A DNA stretch of 64,000 nt from contig NZ_MULI01000021.1 in the NCBI RefSeq assembly GCF_002939385.1, positions 33,569-97,568 on the forward strand, read 5' to 3'. The notes under the pieces are model-generated. The model was not told the DNA's origin, searched no databases, and saw nothing but the letters and a program-made list of their open reading frames with translations. Source of the DNA: Streptomyces sp. MH60 (GTDB taxonomy: Bacteria > Actinomycetota > Actinomycetes > Streptomycetales > Streptomycetaceae). Every line of letters starts with the position of its first letter. Within the stretch, counting starts at the first letter, position 1. The position numbers and the translations under genes were made by a program. This document shows, piece after piece, positions 62,823 to 64,000 of the stretch.

Positions 62823-63602
62823 TCAGCCGGGCCGCCCGCGGTGGCCCCGCGTGAACCGGGACGGCGGGATGCCGAAGGTGCGGGTGAAGGCGGCGGTGAA
62901 CGCGGCGGGAGAGGCGTAGCCGAGCCGCCCGGCGACCTCGCTGACCGAACCGGACCGCAGCAGCGGCACCGCCGCGAGCAGGCGCGCGCGGCCCCGCCAG
63001 ACGGCGGGGCTGTCGCCCGTCTCGGCACGGAAGCGCCGGGTGAAGGCCCGCTCGCTCATGTTCGTCCGCGCCGCCCAGGCGGCATTGGTGACCCCGGTGT
63101 CGGGTGCGGCCAGATACGCCCGGCACAGCGTCGCCAGGTCGGCGGAGGCGGGGATGCGGACGTGGAACGGGAGCGGGGCGCGCGCCGCGATCTCGTGCAG
63201 GAGGAGGTCGGCGACGCTGCCCTCGCGCCCGGACAGGTCGTAGCCGGCCTCGAACTCGACGGCCGCCAGGAGCAGTTCGCGCAGCAGCGGCGGCACGTCC
63301 ACGACCGTGCAGGTGCCGGGCCACCACGGTACGGCGTCCGGCTCGATGTACAGGCTGCGGGTGCTCACGCCGAGCATCCGCACCCGGTGCCGGGTGGCGG
63401 CCGGGATCAGGACGGCGCGCTCGGGCGGCACCGTCCAGGTGCCGTCGTCGGTGTCGACGACCATGACCCCGGTGGCGCCGTACAGGAACTGCGCGCGCCG
63501 GTGCTGGTGCCAGTCCAGGAGGTGTCCGGGCGGGTAGTCGGTGCCGATCGGCAGCACGGCCCGGTCCACGTGGTCGACGTCGGCCAGGGGGACGTTCTTC
63601 AC
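62823..63602 (-). CDS. AraC family regulator with N-terminal cupin
   Basis: A 259-residue AraC protein. The N-terminal cupin has LDWHQHRRAQFLYGATGVMVV and ERAVLIPAATRHRV. The C-terminal double HTH has WAARTNMSERAFTRRFRAETG and VSEVAGRLGYASPAAFTAAFTRTFG. GTG 63602 follows TAGGGT (63614-63609) by 6 nt and has no Shine-Dalgarno, so it is probably leaderless. It is divergent from the TSUP exporter gene, a likely target, and convergent with the GntR gene. Confidence 0.9.
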   Translation of the reverse strand: MKNVPLADVDHVDRAVLPIGTDYPPGHLLDWHQHRRAQFLYGATGVMVVDTDDGTWTVPPERAVLIPAATRHRVRMLGVSTRSLYIEPDAVPWWPGTCTVVDVPPLLRELLLAAVEFEAGYDLSGREGSVADLLLHEIAARAPLPFHVRIPASADLATLCRAYLAAPDTGVTNAAWAARTNMSERAFTRRFRAETGDSPAVWRGRARLLAAVPLLRSGSVSEVAGRLGYASPAAFTAAFTRTFGIPPSRFTRGHRGRPG

Positions 63603-63695
63603 CCGCTCACCCTACGGCCGTCCTGGCCGGGTCGCGAAGGAATGGTGCCGGGCATCGAATGCGGGCGGCGCCGCCGGGCTGGTGGAGTAGCCGGT

Positions 63696-64000
63696 GTGGA
63701 TTTTGCGGCTCTACTCGGAATCGGGCTCCTGACCGGTGTGACCACCGTGCTGTTCGGGTTCGGCGGCGGTTTCGTCGCCGTCCCGGTCGTGGTGTGGGCG
63801 GACTCCGCGCTCGGCGCGGACGCGATGCGGGTGGCGACGGCCACCTCGGCCCTGGTCATGGTGGTGAACGCCGCCTTCGCCACCGCCGTCACGCCCCGCC
63901 GGGTGCTGGGCGCCCTCCGGGGCGGCGGCCCGCTGCTGGTCCTGCTGGGCGTCGGCGCCTCGGCCGGGGCGCTGGCCGCGCGCCACGCCCCGGCCGGGCT
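63696..64000 (+). CDS. TSUP (TauE/SafE) family membrane protein, 3'-truncated
   Basis: The first 101 codons of a TauE/SafE-family permease: LLGIGLLTGVTTVLFGFGGGFVAVP (residues 6-30) is the family repeat with its Gly-rich FGFGGGF, followed by ATATSALVMVVNAAFA. TSUP proteins move sulfite, sulfoacetate or related organosulfur anions. The GTG has GGAG about 8 nt upstream; the gene continues past the right edge. It is divergent from the AraC gene. Confidence 0.85.
   Translation, partial: MDFAALLGIGLLTGVTTVLFGFGGGFVAVPVVVWADSALGADAMRVATATSALVMVVNAAFATAVTPRRVLGALRGGGPLLVLLGVGASAGALAARHAPAG

Overview
The window is very GC-rich, with strong third-position G/C, GTG starts, Tat and lipoprotein signals, many TetR/LacI/LysR/GntR regulators and frequent leaderless promoters. 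This points to Streptomyces. The formylglycine-generating enzyme, 2,2-dialkylglycine decarboxylase, gap/cyclophilin pair, GDSL lipase, htpG and second ligA resemble a block I associate with S. coelicolor. The FGE differs in places from the S. coelicolor protein as I remember it, so a close relative is the best guess. This is accessory catabolism, stress and transport content; I saw no rRNA, tRNA, CRISPR array, insertion sequence or prophage.

Layout. 1-4.1 kb: end of a methyltransferase, a divergent oxidoreductase/TetR pair, a tiny secreted peptide, a secreted glycerophosphodiester phosphodiesterase and a small unknown gene. 4.1-12.2 kb: an organosulfur island. A leaderless ROK regulator heads a tightly coupled minus-strand operon (ROK, permease, ATPase, lipoprotein, type I sulfatase, FGE), divergent to a Tat-exported GH43-like protein. 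12.3-15.2 kb: SpoIIE-type phosphatase coupled to a CBS-BON protein. 15.3-24.7 kb: two MMPL exporters, a TetR gene, the LysR/dgdA divergent pair and a MerR-PP2C fusion. 24.7-27.2 kb: winged-helix and VOC genes divergent from a WYL regulator. 27.2-33.9 kb: one minus-strand operon, Clp-type AAA+ unfoldase, SRPBCC protein, FdhF/YdeP-type molybdoenzyme and an MFS drug pump. 34.0-39.9 kb: second NAD+ DNA ligase, a serine hydrolase and a TetR-linked MFS/acetyltransferase pair sharing an operator.

39.9-47.9 kb: TsuA-like thiosulfate permease preceded by a leaderless four-cysteine leader peptide and a hairpin, then htpG, a DUF2975 membrane protein, GDSL lipase, GlxA-type regulator, gap and cyclophilin. 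48.0-51.6 kb: glutamate-cysteine ligase and class II amidotransferase genes, a second leaderless short ORF and a TauD dioxygenase. 51.6-59.6 kb: a LacI-controlled sugar system (GH2, two CUT1 permeases, lipoprotein, LacI, GH43) with identical operator cores at both ends. 59.6-62.8 kb: NCS1 permease, hydantoin-racemase-like protein and GntR regulator. 62.8-64 kb: AraC regulator divergent from a truncated TSUP exporter.

Themes: sulfur acquisition appears in separate modules (sulfatase/FGE/importer, TsuA, TauD, TSUP, glutamate-cysteine ligase). Small glycan systems have local repressors and visible operators. Many regulators start directly 6-7 nt after a TAnnnT -10 box, suggesting leaderless mRNAs.
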